Source of the DNA: UBA11222 sp049323435
GTDB taxonomy: Bacteria; Pseudomonadota; Alphaproteobacteria; UBA11222
Direction: 5' to 3'
DNA: 64,000 bases
Assembly (NCBI GenBank): GCA_049323435.1
Contig: JBMOMX010000023.1
Span: 59,427 to 123,426, forward strand
Shown: positions 63,646 through 64,000 of the stretch, piece after piece
Layout of the letters: each line of letters opens with the position of its first letter
How positions within the stretch are numbered: the stretch's first letter is position 1
Position numbers and translations under genes: made by a program
Notes under the pieces: model-generated
The model's input: only the letters and a program-made list of their open reading frames with translations
The model's database searches: none
Told to the model about the DNA's origin: nothing

Positions 63646-63999
63646 CGCGCTTCGCATGGGTGATCATATCCTGTTTCGCCACGCTGGGCGCTACGATCCC
63701 GGCCTTCGTGGGTATGCCTAAAAAAACTCATCTGGAACGCCAGCGCCAGCGTGCCGATCGGGATATATTTTGTGCAGCTGCCGGACGGAATCGAGATCGC
63801 CGATCTTGCAGTGGTCGCACCGCCCGAGCCGGTCGCGCGTTTTCTTGAGGATGGCGGCTACATCCCGCGCGGCGTGCCGCTGATGAAGCGGGTTCTGGCG
63901 CTTGCCGGTCAAAGGGTCTGCCGGAATAACTTGCTCATCACGGTCGACGGCAACGCCATGGGCACGGCGCGCAAACACGACAGAAGTGGCCGCGATCTG
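63642..63999 (+). pseudogene. traF: S26-family conjugative signal peptidase TraF, frameshifted (partial)
   Basis: The first frame gives MTRFAWVIISCFATLGATIPAFVGMPKK. After a run of seven A (63,720-63,726) the family continues in another frame: LIWNASASVPIGIYFVQL, then PPEPVARFLEDGGYIPRGVPLMKRVLALAGQRVC and KHDRSGRDL. The Ser in SASVPIG and the Lys in MKRVLALAG are the catalytic pair. One A fewer would restore the frame. TraF processes the pilus subunit of conjugation systems. It runs off the window. An error in the homopolymer cannot be excluded. Confidence 0.65.
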
Positions 64000-64000
64000 C

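Overview
The window looks like the chromosome of an alphaproteobacterium. The rif, str, S10, spc and alpha ribosomal clusters run together on one strand. The adenylate kinase between secY and rpsM is the short-LID type. There is a complete cpa/tad pilus locus, split glycine dehydrogenase genes (gcvPA/gcvPB), and typical alphaproteobacterial integrative-element genes at the right end. The species cannot be named from the sequence alone.

Layout. (1) Positions 1-32,600, all on the minus strand: tRNA-Tyr, tRNA-Gly, tuf2, tRNA-Trp, secE, nusG, rplK, rplA, rplJ, rplL, rpoB, rpoC, rpsL, rpsG, fusA, tuf1, rpsJ and the S10/spc/alpha ribosomal protein genes with secY, adk and rpoA, ending with rplQ and the start of a Do-family protease. 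Strong promoters lie upstream of tRNA-Tyr, rpsL and rpsM. The two tuf genes form a 1,203-bp direct repeat that appears identical. (2) 32,784-35,039, plus strand: rlmB, a nitroreductase and mazG. (3) 35,056-38,164: a CRP-like regulator, a putative 62-nt small RNA, a short-chain dehydrogenase and an MFS transporter. (4) 38,446-44,081, minus strand: a polyprenyl-phosphate sugar transferase, a family-4 glycosyltransferase and a large PrsT-like TPR protein, i.e. an exopolysaccharide locus of the PEP-CTERM-associated kind. (5) 44,472-56,291: tadD (plus), then tadC, tadB, cpaF, cpaE, cpaD, cpaC, cpaB, cpaA and flp (all minus), a second CRP/FNR-family regulator, and a stand-alone pilus N-domain protein. 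(6) 56,360-61,174: a tandem glycine riboswitch followed by gcvT-gcvH-gcvPA-gcvPB. (7) 61,188-64,000: an SGNH hydrolase, tRNA-Arg(CCG), and the decayed edge of an integrative conjugative element (truncated ParB, truncated DUF2840, frameshifted TraF).

The most interesting signal is a set of CRP-type palindromes (consensus GTGA-N6-TCAC) in regions 3-5. Two of them sit at exactly -41.5 from a plausible -10 hexamer, the class II activator geometry. One faces a putative 62-nt RNA with a textbook intrinsic terminator; the other faces the sugar transferase gene. A third lies at the same distance from a weaker -10 in front of the Flp pilin gene. The neighbouring regulator at 35,056-35,808 has the CRP recognition-helix pattern R-E-T-V-x-R, which fits these sites. 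This suggests one cyclic-nucleotide-responsive switch controlling a small RNA, exopolysaccharide and pili, that is, surface attachment. The regulatory link is inference; the sites and spacings are read directly from the sequence.
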